A stretch of DNA of 64,000 nucleotides. Source: Acanthopleura granulata (taxonomy: Eukaryota > Mollusca > Polyplacophora > Chitonida > Chitonidae). Below are positions 24,067-34,714 of this stretch, in pieces. The notes under the pieces were generated by a model. That model was not told the origin of the DNA and ran no database searches. It saw only the letters and a program-made list of their open reading frames with translations. Location of the stretch: NCBI GenBank assembly GCA_016165875.1, contig JABBOT010000017.1:2000186-2064185 (forward strand). Reading direction: 5' to 3'. How positions within the stretch are numbered: position 1 is the stretch's first letter; every line of letters starts with the position of its first letter. The translations under genes were made by a program, and so were the position numbers.

Positions 24067-24591
24067 CTTGTTCAAGTAAGCTACATGTACACCTGCAATT
24101 CCAGCTTAACCTTCCTCAAGATGACCTAACAAGTTCCGTTTATTAACCTATGTGATTTATCGGTCAAATATTTCCCGGAAATGATATCTTGTACGCTTTA
24201 AAAATGGACAGGTAGTTAACAGACGACTGCAGCAGTATACGTAAATATTTAATTATTTCATTTTTGTTTGACAACATACTCCAAAATGTACACTAGTTCT
24301 CAGTTTTATGAGTGAAAAAAAGCCTGGGCAAACCACCGACCTTTGGCAAAAATTTCCGACAGGTGACTGACGGATATGCACCCCGTATTGGTAGAAGACA
24401 AGTTGTTTTCAGCAAACACTGCATCAGTATCGTCGACCATTCTCAGTATCGTCGACCACTGAATGTTCCCAGATCCCGAGGAAGAGTTCCAGCGGGGGAA
24501 TCCGCAATGTCCCCTTCGACGGCCGGGCTTAAGCCCGCACCTCCTTTCTTACAGTTTCTTCTCACTCAGCCACTTACCGTTATATTTTATT

Positions 24592-24700
24592 TATTTGATT
24601 GGTTTTTTACGCCGTGCATAAGAATATTTCACTTATACCACGGCGGCCAGCATTATGGTGGGAGGAACCCACGACCCACAGCAGGTTGATGGCAGGCCGT
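24592..24700 (-). mobile_element. SINE-1 3' half with internal deletion
   Basis: Antisense: 'tttgattggttttttacgcc', 'gaatatttcacttataccacg', 'gcattatggtgggagg', then a jump to 'acccacgacccacagcagg'. The block between 'gggagga' and 'acccacga' that is present in other copies is deleted. Confidence 0.85.
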
Positions 24701-24924
24701 TATCTCTTTGAATCAACTACTTCCACACCTGTTTATTTGCGAAGATTTTCTCTACTGGTGATTAGAATTCTATAGAACAGAACAGTTCCTATTATTTAGG
24801 AATTTGGATATTTTGGTGAATGATATAATCGATTACCTAAATAGTTTGGAAAACGGGCTAAAACAGAAGTTAGCTCCGAAACATGAATAGGAATCACTGT
24901 TCTACCACGATAATGGGGGTCTCT

Positions 24925-25118
24925 TTCCACGGCTGAGGGGTTAGCGTACCAGCACAGTCTTCTCCAGTCCTAAGTGGGAAGATCAGCCAGCAACATGTGG
25001 ATGGTAGAGCATTTCCCCCGGGATCTGCCCAGTTTCCTCCCATCATAATGCTGGCTGTCATTGAATAAATGAAATACTCTTGAGTACTGCATAAAACAAT
25101 CAAATTACTCAAATAGAC
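24925..25118 (+). mobile_element. SINE-1
   Basis: Sense copy: head 'cacggctgaggggttagcg' with a box A-like site, 'gccagcaacatgtggatgg', 'tttcctcccatcataatgct' and an AT-rich 3' end 'aacaatcaaattactcaaa'. The box B region is partly deleted. Confidence 0.82.
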
Positions 25119-25155
25119 AAAAGAATTAAAGAAAACATCGGAATCTGTTACCTGC

Positions 25156-25306
25156 AGGTATTGCCTTCGTGGTACGAGTTTTCTGAACCGGAACGGGAAC
25201 GTGAAATACCCAATCCAACACTCTTTTCTTATGGTTGCCTTTTTTACCCTTGTCTTCCCCGTATCGTTTCGCATAACATCGCCGGAGTCAACCAGAGCAC
25301 ACCGCT
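25156..25306 (-). CDS. Candidate exon, basic segment, product unknown
   Basis: About 50 open codons on the minus strand end at a strong donor (CTGCAG then GTAACAG at about 25156). The peptide includes 'VDSGDVMRNDTGKTRVKK' and 'CWIGYFTFPFRFRKL'. The left border is uncertain; a usable acceptor is 'cggatagcag' at about 25307. Phase 0 at both ends would fit the neighbours at 26320-26463 and 23207-23394. No domain is recognised. Confidence 0.28.
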
Positions 25307-25411
25307 GCTATCCGACAACACAAACACGAATACACATGCACCAACACAATTTTTCCTGTTAATTACAGCCGTCGCCCTTCATTCACCAGGATGTATATTG
25401 CATATATGTAT

Positions 25412-25660
25412 ATATATATATATTATTGGTGTTTACTCCAGAATATTTCACTTATATTACGGCGGCCAGCATTATGGTGGGAGGAAACCGGGCAGAGCCC
25501 AGGGGAAACCCACGACCATCTACAGGTTGATGGCAGACCTGTGGCCACACACGGCCGGAGAGGAAGCCAGCATGAACTGGACTTGAACTCACAGCGACCA
25601 CATTGGTGGAAGGCTTCGGGTCACTGCGCTGCGATAGCGCCCTAGCCGACTGAGCCACGG
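25412..25660 (-). mobile_element. SINE-1, full-length reference copy
   Basis: Complete antisense copy used here as reference. Read on the minus strand it has a tRNA-like head with box A near 25657-25645 ('TGGCTCAGTCGGCTA'), box B near 25591-25577 ('GTGAGTTCAAGTCC'), a conserved central core ('GGTTTCCTCCCA', 'CATAATGCTGGCCGCC'), a 3' part 'TAAGTGAAATATTCT' and an AT-rich end. The core resembles what I recall of metazoan-wide SINE core families; the exact family name is not certain. It is flanked by AT microsatellites on both sides. Confidence 0.93.
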
Positions 25661-25661
25661 A

Positions 25662-25741
<80 letters not shown>
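25661..25741. repeat. (ATCT)n then (AT)n microsatellite
   Basis: About ten ATCT units followed by about twenty AT units. It joins the SINE-1 head at its left to the tail of a SINE-2 copy at its right. Confidence 0.95.
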
Positions 25742-25742
<1 letters not shown>

Positions 25743-25996
25743 TGTGTCTTCTTGTGGCAGGGCGTGTCTAGACCGCGTGAGCGGAACATCATGCCGAAGA
25801 CACCAGACAAGACATCTCACCCAGTAACGTTATGTGGACACTGGGCTGACCAGTCAGGTTTCTTTACTGTAAGCCTCTGGGATGAGCGCCAATGAATGTA
25901 CAAATTAAGTACAGTTTTTAGAAGCGACCGGGGTTTGATCCCGGACCTCGCAACCCCGACCGGAACGCCATAAGCACTAGGCCACTGAGGCGGTTT
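25742..25996 (-). mobile_element. SINE-2, full-length reference copy
   Basis: Minus-strand tRNA-derived SINE unlike SINE-1. The head at 25996 reads 'CAGTGGCCTAGTGCTTATGG' with a box A-like site, then 'GGTCCGGGATCAAACCCCGG' at the box B position. The body has 'GACTGGTCAGCCCAGTGTCC' and 'ACTGGGTGAGATGTC'. The tail 'GCCACAAGAAGACAC' runs into the AT microsatellite. Parts recur at 2206-2330 and 34715-34880. Confidence 0.8.
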
Positions 25997-26319
25997 CTGT
26001 TACATAACATCAAACCAAGGTTGCTTTGGTAAAATGTGATCCCTTATTTTGTGATTTGGACTTTTCAGGTCTCACTGTGCCCTGCGTCTCTCCGCCATCA
26101 TTACAATCTTTGGACTACCTCTTTTTGCACAAATCCATCATAATTTTTTACATCATATACTGTCCTAGTTCTTCGGTGGTTTGTCTAAAACGTTGCCTAG
26201 TAAATTGCTTCTGCGATTATTGGCAACCCTCAGGAAAAAGTGGTGTTCCAGGGGTCGAAAACGACGTATACCAGGCGTTCTGGAAGCCTTCTCTCAAGGA
26301 TTTGCAGTTGGTGCTTTAC

Positions 26320-26463
26320 CTGCGCATTGTTGTTAGCCCCAGGGTGCTCCGGGCGGAGTTCTCCCTTATTAATGTTCTTGACACGGGCACCTCCCCTCAC
26401 GGGTTTCTCATTCTCCGCCTCGTTGTTCTCCTCGCCTCCTGACCCTAAGCACCCTACCACTCC
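26320..26463 (-). CDS. Candidate exon, acidic low-complexity segment, product unknown
   Basis: Exactly 48 open codons, phase 0 to phase 0, between a strong acceptor ('gcttaatttcag') and a strong donor (GCGCAG then GTAAAG). The peptide contains 'GSGGEENNEAENEKPVRGGA' and 'INKGELRPEHPGANNNAQ', charged and Gly/Asn-rich like a linker. No family is recognised. Good splice borders and GC-richer codons favour a real exon, but nothing else proves it. Confidence 0.35.
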
Positions 26464-26493
26464 CTGAAATTAAGCGACGTCTTAAGCGCAGAG

Positions 26494-26885
26494 AGTTCTA
26501 TGGGACTCGGGGGTTAGAGGCCCTATGTTCATTTTGTTGACTGTGATCGCCACGTTGGATATATGAACAGTTGCAATCAAAGTGCAGCTGATATTTAAGT
26601 ATATATTTGATTATATCGACACCATATATACTTAAATAGTACACGGTCTGGAAACTGATTTTATTCATCCGCTCAGAACATTCATTATGCTTTTTCTTCA
26701 TCACTGAAAACTGTTGACTGCTTCCCTTTGGGTTACTCCGTGATAATACTTATATTATATATATATATATATTTCTTAGTTCTGTAGGAATTTGTGTTAT
26801 TTGTCGTTTTTGGAAACTGGTCTTGCGGTCATTGACGCGGAACGCCCATTTTGGTTGACGGTTGGTATACGAATGTCTGTTTCGA
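26494..26885 (+). repeat. Unnamed dispersed repeat, copy 2 with insertion
   Basis: Second copy of the repeat at 8650-8885. After 'gcaatcaaagtgcagctgata' about 190 bp of other sequence (26592-26785) is inserted, then homology resumes with 'tgtgttatttgtcgtttttg' and runs to 'ggtatacgaatgtc'. The insert contains a hairpin and an AT run. Confidence 0.7.
26592..26638. repeat. 15-bp perfect inverted repeat (hairpin)
   Basis: Arms 26592-26606 'TATTTAAGTATATAT' and 26624-26638 are exact reverse complements with a 17-nt loop. It lies at the left edge of the insert in the dispersed repeat. Confidence 0.85.
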
Positions 26886-26889
26886 CGCC

Positions 26890-28525
26890 TAGGTTCTAAC
26901 GAAAAAGTTTTCAACGCAGGCGCCAGTCTCTACGTTCAACTTTACCTCACTCTCACTACTAGCAAATTTTACACAGAAATCCTAAACAAGGCCAAGGGCG
27001 ATGGCACAGGAAATGACGTCTGCAAACATGAAGTATATGTCTCAACCTTTGTTTGTTAAAGAATACTTGATAAGCACAAGTACTCTTCTTATCTAAAGTA
27101 GAATTGGGGTGAATATGGAGCATAGACACGAAGGAAAAGGCCATCCTGCTTCAAGGGACCCAAAATCTTTTGCGCTTGTACCAGCCGGGGTCGAGAATCG
27201 GGGGGGGGGGGCTTTTACTACGCTGTCGCGACACCATGCCAAGAGCATTTACCATTATGACGTATCTCTTCACTGTATCTCGTCATGGAATCTACTCCAA
27301 CTTGCGACTGCTTCATACGAGAGGGCCCTGGACCATGACGCTAAAGAGGAGATTTTAATACAAAAACATCCGGCCTGTAGGGAAAGCAACTTCTAGACGG
27401 AATGAAAACATGGCTGAAGCCTGACTATGTATTGCAAGCACACTGGAACCAAATCAGCACGAATGGCTAGGGTTTCACGGTTATTTAGCCAATGTTGAGC
27501 TTTTTCCTCTATCTCCTCCTCAGCTCTCGTGTGTCGTTAGGCCCCAAGCAGTCAGTCATTTACTCACTCCTCAGTTCTCTTGTCCAGCTCACATGTTGTA
27601 TCGGTCAAGTTACTAGAGCTCTAAATTGGATCACAGAACGTGCTGAAGTTGACCATGACTTGAGGAAAATGACGAACAGTCGAAAAATTCACGGTTTGTT
27701 ATCGTTTTCTATAATCTAAAAATTTTAGGCACTAAATGAAAAATGATGGCTTTTGGCCGCGTGGATGACATATTTCAGATATAATATGACGAAGGACCGA
27801 ATTAGTGTGTAGAGAAAAAATTGAACCTATTACAAAACAAGAAAATGTGTCTTTCCTTCATTTCAGACAGTGTGTCATTCCTGTCGTGTGAAGAACTTGA
27901 ACGTTAAGAAAGCTTATAACCACAGTTATAAGAGAGGTGAAAATGACCACAACCATTTTGTTCTAAATGTCCTCGGTAACAATAAATCAGCTTTATCCGG
28001 AATTATTTCAAGGCCATGGAATAGAAAAATTGGTGGCTTCAGGTGGCGTTAACCGTGCCCAAATTTTCACTTGGCTGGCTACACACCACAATTAATGCTT
28101 CTGGGTCGGGAAGGACGAATGTAGATCCCGGGTATTTACACAGATATTTTCTTTTGCCCCTCTGGGCTGCCCACTTTCATTTTTCCTATTTGTTGGGTGG
28201 TTTCATTTTTAAGGCAGACTTCAAAATGTTACTCCAGATACACATTTGTGTGCGCTGTAGGTAAAAGTGGTGATAAATCAGACTTTACTGTCCTCTGACT
28301 TGGTGAGTTTGACCCCTGTTAGCTGTATGTCAAATTTGCGAAAAATTCCATCGGTCATGCCCCATCAGGAATTTGACTGGAGTTTTCTTAGGGAACAAAG
28401 ACTATCATGCCTTGAGGGTTCAATGTTTGCATATTTACGGATGGTGCGGATAGGACAAAGGTTAACATGTAAGTAAATGGGAAATTAATTGTGGTGTGTG
28501 GCCGGTTGAAAAAGGAAACAAGGTT
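26890..28525. other. No firm gene; G run at 27200
   Basis: Contains a G homopolymer near 27200-27210. A weak exon-like piece at 27867-27931 (plus) has a good acceptor 'ccttcatttcag' and a GTGAAA donor, but is only 65 bp with no recognised product. Confidence 0.4.
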
Positions 28526-28529
28526 CTTG

Positions 28530-28627
28530 TGACGTCAACGGAAACACCTGCTTTCGCGGGTTTTAGAAATAACTCGCGCCTGACAGGTTAAAATTGATAA
28601 CATGGCGGCGCTTTCGATTTTCCCATT
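28530..28627 (+). promoter_or_regulatory. Possible promoter and first exon
   Basis: A perfect CRE palindrome TGACGTCA lies at 28530-28537. About 65 bp further an ATG at 28602 in good context ('aacATGGCGGCG') opens 'MAALSIFP' and meets a donor-like GTGAGTGT at 28628. The GC content is locally raised. No TATA box is evident, and no downstream exon was identified before the LINE-A copy at 29450, so this is tentative. Confidence 0.25.
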
Positions 28628-28746
28628 GTGAGTGTGTTTCCCTATGTTGAACAGCGATATCTTCGTTACGCAACAACACAAAAATAAAAATGTATGCTTT
28701 TTAAACTTTAGATGACATGATATATCGAAACGTGTGCATTTGGTGT

Positions 28747-28892
28747 AGTGTTGTCTTTTCGTTTACTGGAACCTCCGTTGGAGAGTGGTTAGTGTGCTGG
28801 TTGAGGACAATGACTAATGAGTGTTGTCTTTTCGTTTACTGGAACCTCCGTTGGAGAGTGGTTAGTGTGCTGGTTGAGGACAGTGACTAATG
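28747..28892. repeat. 73-bp tandem duplication in a SINE head
   Basis: Units 28747-28819 and 28820-28892 differ at a single position ('gaggacaatg' against 'gaggacagtg'). Each contains the SINE head 'acctccgttggagagtggtt', so the duplication arose after SINE insertion and recently. Confidence 0.92.
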
Positions 28893-29100
28893 CGCCCCTT
28901 AGCAGTGAGGTCGCCGAGAGTTCAAGTCCAGGTTATGCTAACTTCCTCTGCAGAAGTACGTTAGAAGGTCTACCAGCCGCCTGTGGATAGTTGTCGGTTT
29001 CCCCCGGGTTCCGTCTTGCCAGATTCCTTCCATCATAATGCTGGCCGTCATCGCATAAATGAAATATTCTTGCATAGTACCAATGAAACCAAAATAATAT
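28770..29100 (+). mobile_element. SINE-1 with duplicated head
   Basis: Sense copy. After the doubled head comes box B-like 'gagagttcaagtccagg' near 28918, 'cagccgcctgtggatag', 'tttcccccgggttcc', 'ccatcataatgctggccgtc' and 'taaatgaaatattctt'. The AT-rich tail is short. Confidence 0.85.
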
Positions 29101-30139
29101 GGTACTCTGAGTAGATTGTTGGAGATGAGATCGGCTCATCATGGACAATACCCACCGCATGTTTACATGTCATCTAGAAGTTATCTCTACCCACCAACAT
29201 ATTACAAGCTAGCCATGAAATCTACTTACACCGTTGATTCTTTTTCGCAGGGCATTGCGGGTAGACGCCGGGTTCATGCCTCATTGTGAAGGGGTCCTTC
29301 CAATTGTCAACAATTCTGTACACAAAATATCACGAGACATGGTCGTCCAAAATTTTGAATTTTAAACAAATTCTGATTGCGACGCGTTGACAATGTTTTA
29401 AAGTTCATTCATAAACTTACTCCGTCCCGCTGAAATAAAAATTATTTATTCTGTATGCCTCCGTGGGGTTCCCGGGAATAAAAAGAATAGGACCCCAGTT
29501 TTCTAGGCAAGCTTGCTACTAGGTGATTAACCTAGGCGTGGTTCTCGTGTGGTTCCGGCGGATAGAATAGTTCCACAGCCTCCCCGGGCAAGACTAAAAG
29601 GGGCAACCTGTTTGCCGTGGGTTGCGACCCTTGACGACGGGATCCTGGCGGCTGAGGGCGGGTTGGTCTTGCGAGATCCTCACGCCCAACACTCCACTTT
29701 GGCTCTTACTTCTCCAAGGCGGGCAGTCGAAGGGACAGCTCCGATCAATCGGCTGGTCACGCCAGATGTCCGAATATCAAGCTTCATCTATATTGCTATG
29801 CACCGATGAACTACTTTCCATGTTGGAGGTTTTTAGTGTAATGTTTGGATGTCTGAACGCTGGCTGTAGGTTCAATCGAATGGACGGTTCGTAACTTATT
29901 AGATTAGAAATCCGTCTGATCGAAAATGGGGTAGGACACTCGTTTCTCTTTCTGCTGGAATAGTTTCGCCTTAAATGTAATTTAAGTTATTTCTCCTTGT
30001 AACTGACATGCTTCTAATGTTTCTATATCCCCATCACTGCCTTCGACGGTTGTGGGTGAAAAAAGGAAAAATGAGATACCACTGGATATGGAATAGTGAA
30101 ATAATTATTTTCCATTCTTTCTAGTGATCAAATAAAAAC

Positions 30140-31085
30140 AAAAATGAAGTGAAGATAAAAATTAATCAACTTATATTACAAAAACTATTACAAAGTTACC
30201 CAGGAACTCTAAACCAGGTGAAAAGAAAAATGAAATCTGGTATAATTTTGATAGAGAGTTTTAGGAAACAACACTACATTAATTTACTGAAAATTCAAAA
30301 TATTGGGGAACAGTCTGTTTCTGTTAACCCACATAATACCTCAAACGACTCTCACGGCATAATCCGTGACAGAGACCAGGATCTGTATCACATGACAGAA
30401 GAAAACAATCCAGAAGAACTAGATCAGTGAATAATAAATGTGAAACGTTTGGTAATTAAACGAGATTGAAATCTGATTAAAACAAACACATATCTCTTAA
30501 TAAACCGTCTCTCCGAACATCTGTCTTTATCGGAACGTATAGTGTACGGGAGGAATTATTTCTACTTAACCCGACCCGGTGTTTTTACAGCCAGAGGTTT
30601 GCCCAGGGCAGGGGCCAATGCCGCAATAAATTGGTCTGCTTTTGATATGCGGAAGCAGGTCACGATGCGACTGCATAAACCCATTAAAATGTTTGAATTG
30701 CAATGGAGCCCACATGGGTTCCTAGAAGGGTTGTCAACTGTTCACAAAGGATAAACAAATTTTATCATTAAAATGTAAAAATAAAGTATCATCCCAAGAA
30801 GTCAAGCACCAGGTCTCTGTCACGGATGGCTTCACTAAATCTACATATGCAAATGCTGTCAAGAAAGCCTCTGTCTATGTTGGGCTGAAAACATCTCTTA
30901 CATGGCGCATTGGCACAGAGCAGCCACAGAAACTGATAACAAAACCTGTCAATAACACTTCCAGATCATCACAAACCGACATAAATCTTACCGTAACGCC
31001 TGCTAATTTGGCTGGTTCTCCAAATCATCTCCAAATGAATGAAAGTCCAACAAACCCGCTGACTCTACACCACAGGGCGTCCTTC
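30140..31085 (+). pseudogene. LINE-A copy 2 ORF1
   Basis: The N-terminal part is open at 30149-30430 ('LLQSYPGTLNQVKRKMKSG', 'YINLLKIQNIGEQ', 'IIRDRDQDLYHM') and is the best preserved ORF1 start in the window. The zinc knuckles at 30545-30750 are ruined by substitutions and a stop. The C-terminal Ser/Thr-rich tail at 30800-31085 includes 'KTSLTWRIGTEQPQKLI', conserved with copy 4. Confidence 0.75.
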
Positions 31086-31261
31086 TAAAGCCACTAGGGA
31101 CCCTATCCAAAATTTTAATAAGTTTGGATTGTTGGACGTTGATCCTTCAACATCGTGCGCGGACGTGATGGATACATCATCTACACCTGGGAAATCTAGT
31201 AAGACACCAAGAAAGGTCCTCCCGGGTCCAGACATAAATCTCATATACGTCTTCCTCCATA

Positions 31262-31870
31262 ATGTCTAACGTAAGCGAAATTATACAGTGGAATTGTTGA
31301 GGTCTTATGGTTAGTTTTATAGAAATAACACAGCTAGTTAAATCTTTAATTCCAGTTGCCCTGTGTCTTCAGGAATCACACCTGAAAACATCTGCCAAAT
31401 ATAAATTATCTCTTAAAAATACACTTTATAGCACTTATTCTAATAAAGAGGGACGAACTTGTGGAGGCTCCTCTACATACGTTTATAACGGTATAATTCA
31501 CAGCCTTGTTAACCTCGATAGTGAGGTTCAGGCCGTTGCCGTCCCTGTTTCCTTTTCGAAAACAATCACTTGTTTTCAGTTTATGGTCCTGCTCATTCTT
31601 CTTTGTCAATGTCTGAATTACATAATTTCAATAAACAAGTGACAACTCTTTTCATAATTATGGGATAAGATTTTTTTATCTAAAGATGAACTATGTTATT
31701 TCAGTGATGGTTCTAATACCTATTTACATCCAGGTAATGGTTCATGCTGTGCTATCGATCTCACTATCACGGATCCATCACTTCACCCGGATTTTTCTTG
31801 GAAGGTGGATAGCTATCTTTGTGATGGTGACCACTTTCCCCTTGTCCTAGAGCATCTCACTTCTAATTCT
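31262..31870 (+). pseudogene. LINE-A copy 2 APE endonuclease
   Basis: Starts 'IIQWNC' and after a TGA continues as 'PVALCLQESHLKTSAKYK', 'SNKEGRTCGGSS' and a deleted middle that lacks the GDFNAH-type motif. The C-terminal part resumes at about 31690 with 'HPDFSWKVDSYLCDGDHFPL', the catalytic Asp-His region. The deletion and stop make it inactive. Confidence 0.75.
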
Positions 31871-32639
31871 TTAGAAGGTGTAGCTAGGCGGAGGTTCGAT
31901 AAAGCAGATTGGATTGCATTTGAGATGGTCTGTGAGGCTGACATCTCTCCAGAGAATATGAACGCTGCTGATGATCCCTTGCTAAAATTTAATGAACTTA
32001 TATTAACAGCAGCTGATAGAACGATCCCTAAGATCTCGACAAATCCGAAATCCAAAAGTACACTCTGGTATGATAATAACTGTCGTAAGGCCATTAAAGA
32101 CTGAAAATGGACCGAGAGAAATTTTAATAATTGTCCTTATACTAACAATTTAAACCAGGTTCGTATGTTTTAGAGCTAAGGCTCGTCGATTAATTAAGTC
32201 CAAGAGACGATCTTGATGGCGGAACTTTGTTTCAGACAGAGTCAAAAACAACCCCCCCCCCCCCAATAAAAAGATCTGGAACATTGTTTAGAAAGTTAGG
32301 GGCAAAACTAACCAGGCCAAAATTAAAAGGATAAAAAAGGGATCAGCATTTATAAGATGGTGATAGTTTATTAACTTCACCACCTGATATAATGAATAAA
32401 ATAGCTGAAGTGATATCTCAGAAATATTCATCTGAGAATTATTCTCATGAATTTCAGCACATTAAAAACCAGAAGGAGAAAATTAAATTGCCCTTTTCTG
32501 GTAAGAATTTAGAAAACTATAATCATCTTTTTTCAACTGAAGAGCTTAAAACTTCTCTAAAAAAAGGTGCACACTTGTTTGGTTCCATGAGACGAACAAC
32601 CTGTTTTCTCATATACAGTGTGATTTTCGTTCAGGTCGA

Positions 32640-33520
32640 TGTACGTAGGTCACTTTGTTCGATTTGAAACCTTCATTCCTGATGGTTTTATAAATAATGT
32701 GATGGCGATATTTTGCGACTTTGAAAATGTCTATGACACCACATAGAAAGATGGTGTTTTAAAAGTCGTTTGTGACATGGGTTTAAAAGGTTGTTTACCT
32801 CTATTTATATCTGAATTTTTATCTGATCTTCAGTTTTAGGTCCGTGTGGGGCTCGCTCCCACTCCTTCTGACTCTCATGAGCAGGAGATGGCTGTGCCCC
32901 AGGGCAGTATTAATTCACAAACACTGTTCAGTATAAAAATTATTAGCTTGGCTAACATGTTAACATCTGGCAGAGAGGGTTCTTTATATGTAGATGATTT
33001 CCTGACATGTTACCGTGCTAAAAATATGAATAACATCTTGCGCCAGCGAGGCTTTGTCTCAAAACGAGAGAGAAATGGGCAGTTGCCAATGGTTTTAGAT
33101 TTTCTCAGTTCCATAATTGATTGTTCCCCTATAAAATTATGTCTTAAAATGTTGGATCCGATCCACCACCAAGGTTTGAGGCTCAGCCTTGGTGCATTTA
33201 CAACCTCACCAGTAGAAAGTTTATACGTAGAGACTAATGAGCCTGCCTTACATCACAGACGTATAAAACTGAGCCTTCAATACGGTACAAAGCTTAAAGT
33301 ACACCCAACAAACCCTGCCTACGACTGTGTTTTTAATCCATTAAATGTAGACAAATATACTAAGTATCCCAACATGATCCCTTCGTTCGGTGTTCGTGTT
33401 CGGTACCATATTACTGAGGCCGACATCAAGCCTGACGACATAACTCCGGTGTCTTTTCCGGAGTCTCTTCCATGGCTTCTTCCACAACCTAAATTTATAT
33501 TTGATCTACGTGAACATAAT
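32640..33520 (+). pseudogene. LINE-A copy 2 reverse transcriptase and thumb
   Basis: Carries 'EQEMAVPQGSINSQTLFSI' and the active-site box 'LYVDDFLTCYRAK' at about 32985. The N-terminal fingers are deleted between about 32590 and 32620. A second deletion joins the palm to 'LKMLDPIHHQGLRLSLGAF' at about 33145. The frame 32846-33523 is open for 225 codons but fuses non-adjacent parts. Confidence 0.8.
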
Positions 33521-33559
33521 TAAATCCAATAGAAATCCAATACAAACCCTCTGGTAATT

Positions 33560-34180
33560 TTGCTGGTAATTCAGCAAAGTTTTGTTGAAATTAAGTCTAT
33601 TTATCCTGATTATAAAGTTGTATATACTGACGGAGCGAAGGATGGAGACAAGGCTGCGGCTGCAGCTGTCTTAGAACAGCGAGTCACTTCTCTTCATCTT
33701 CCATTCTCCTCCTCAATGTTTTCTGCCGAGGTCAGGGCTATACTCCTGGCTTATCATATGATTCTTCTGGGTATGCCCAGGGGGCCGTGATATGCAGCGA
33801 CTCCCTTTTAGGCTTTTGCCAATTGGGGATAATAAATTTAAAAATCTGTTGATCCTTCATATATTAGCCATACATAAAAAATCCATGGAAACACAGTCGC
33901 AGACAGGGAGGCGAAACCTGCTCTTAATACACTGCTCTAATATTAAAATTCCATATACTGATTTTAAGTCTAATGTTCTTAAATATATCCTTCGCCTTTG
34001 GCAGGATGAACAGGACCTGCAGGTCCGTAACAAACTGCAAGGAATTTATCCTGTCATTGGCTATAATTCTTATACTCTTGGCATATCTCGTAGAGACCAA
34101 GTAGTTTTAACAAGGTGCAAAAATGTTCGTCTGTTTTTATTTTCATTTTTGAGTGTCCATCACATCACGTCGAAAACTTA
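33560..34180 (+). pseudogene. LINE-A copy 2 RNase H domain
   Basis: Opens with 'IYPDYKVVYTDGAKDGDKAA', where Asp of 'YTDG' is the first catalytic residue, then 'FSAEVRAILLAY' with the catalytic Glu. Downstream 'SDSL' and 'VPSHTG' motifs are in broken frames at 33790-33910. A final open piece (33792-34181) does not follow the family frame. Confidence 0.75.
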
Positions 34181-34360
34181 AGTGCTTCCTACTTTCAACA
34201 TGTTCTCGCCACGATATAGCTGAGATATTGCAGAGGTGGCTTTAACCCATAATCATTCATTCATTCATTACAAGGCAAAGATGTAGAAGGTTATCATAAT
34301 TCTATCCCTCATATGCTGTTGCATTCTTTTCATATGACTAAAGAATTATTTATTTACCTG

Positions 34361-34502
34361 ATTGATGTTTTTGCCGTACTCTACAATATTTGACATACGA
34401 CGGTGGCCAGCATTATGGTGGGAAAAGAACCGGGGATAGCCCGAAGAAAACCAACCAACATCGGTAGGTTGGTAGCAGACCTATGTGCAGCCGGAGAGAA
34501 GA
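34361..34502 (-). mobile_element. SINE-1, partial
   Basis: Antisense 3' half immediately beyond LINE-A copy 2: 'gatgtttttgccgtactcta', 'acgacggtggccagcattat', then 'accggggatagcccgaag' and 'taggttggtagcagacct'. The head is missing. Confidence 0.82.
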
Positions 34503-34714
34503 CTTAAGAAGACAAGTGCGCCAGTGTACTTTGGCTTCCTCCAATCAAAGATAATCAGTGATTCATTTTAGAGGATGACTTCCGACAAGAACGCCTTGCA
34601 TCACGATTTAGGTAGAATTACATCAAAATGGAATGATGTTAGTTGTGCCTTACTGGGCGTGAATGGTTGAAAATATAAAAGGTTACAGCATAGAGGAGTA
34701 TATGTATTTGTGTA

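Larger units (their letters stand above)
29450..34275 (+). mobile_element. LINE-A copy 2, both ends present, coding broken
   Basis: About 4.8 kb. The 5' end 'CCGTGGGGTTCCCGGGAAT' matches copy 4 at 48991 and copy 5 near 57073. Then follow a roughly 500-bp 5' UTR, ORF1 (30140-31085), ORF2 endonuclease (31262-31870), linker, reverse transcriptase (32640-33130) and RNase H (33600-34160). The 3' end is 'ctcgccacgatatagctgag' and ATTC repeats at 34255-34270. Internal deletions and stops occur in every domain; a C homopolymer at about 32250 sits in the linker. The RNase H places it nearer to the I/Nimb-like group than to Jockey proper. Confidence 0.88.

Noticed and set aside
25661..25741. CRISPR-like array
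   Set aside because: ATCT and AT microsatellite without spacers in an animal genome.
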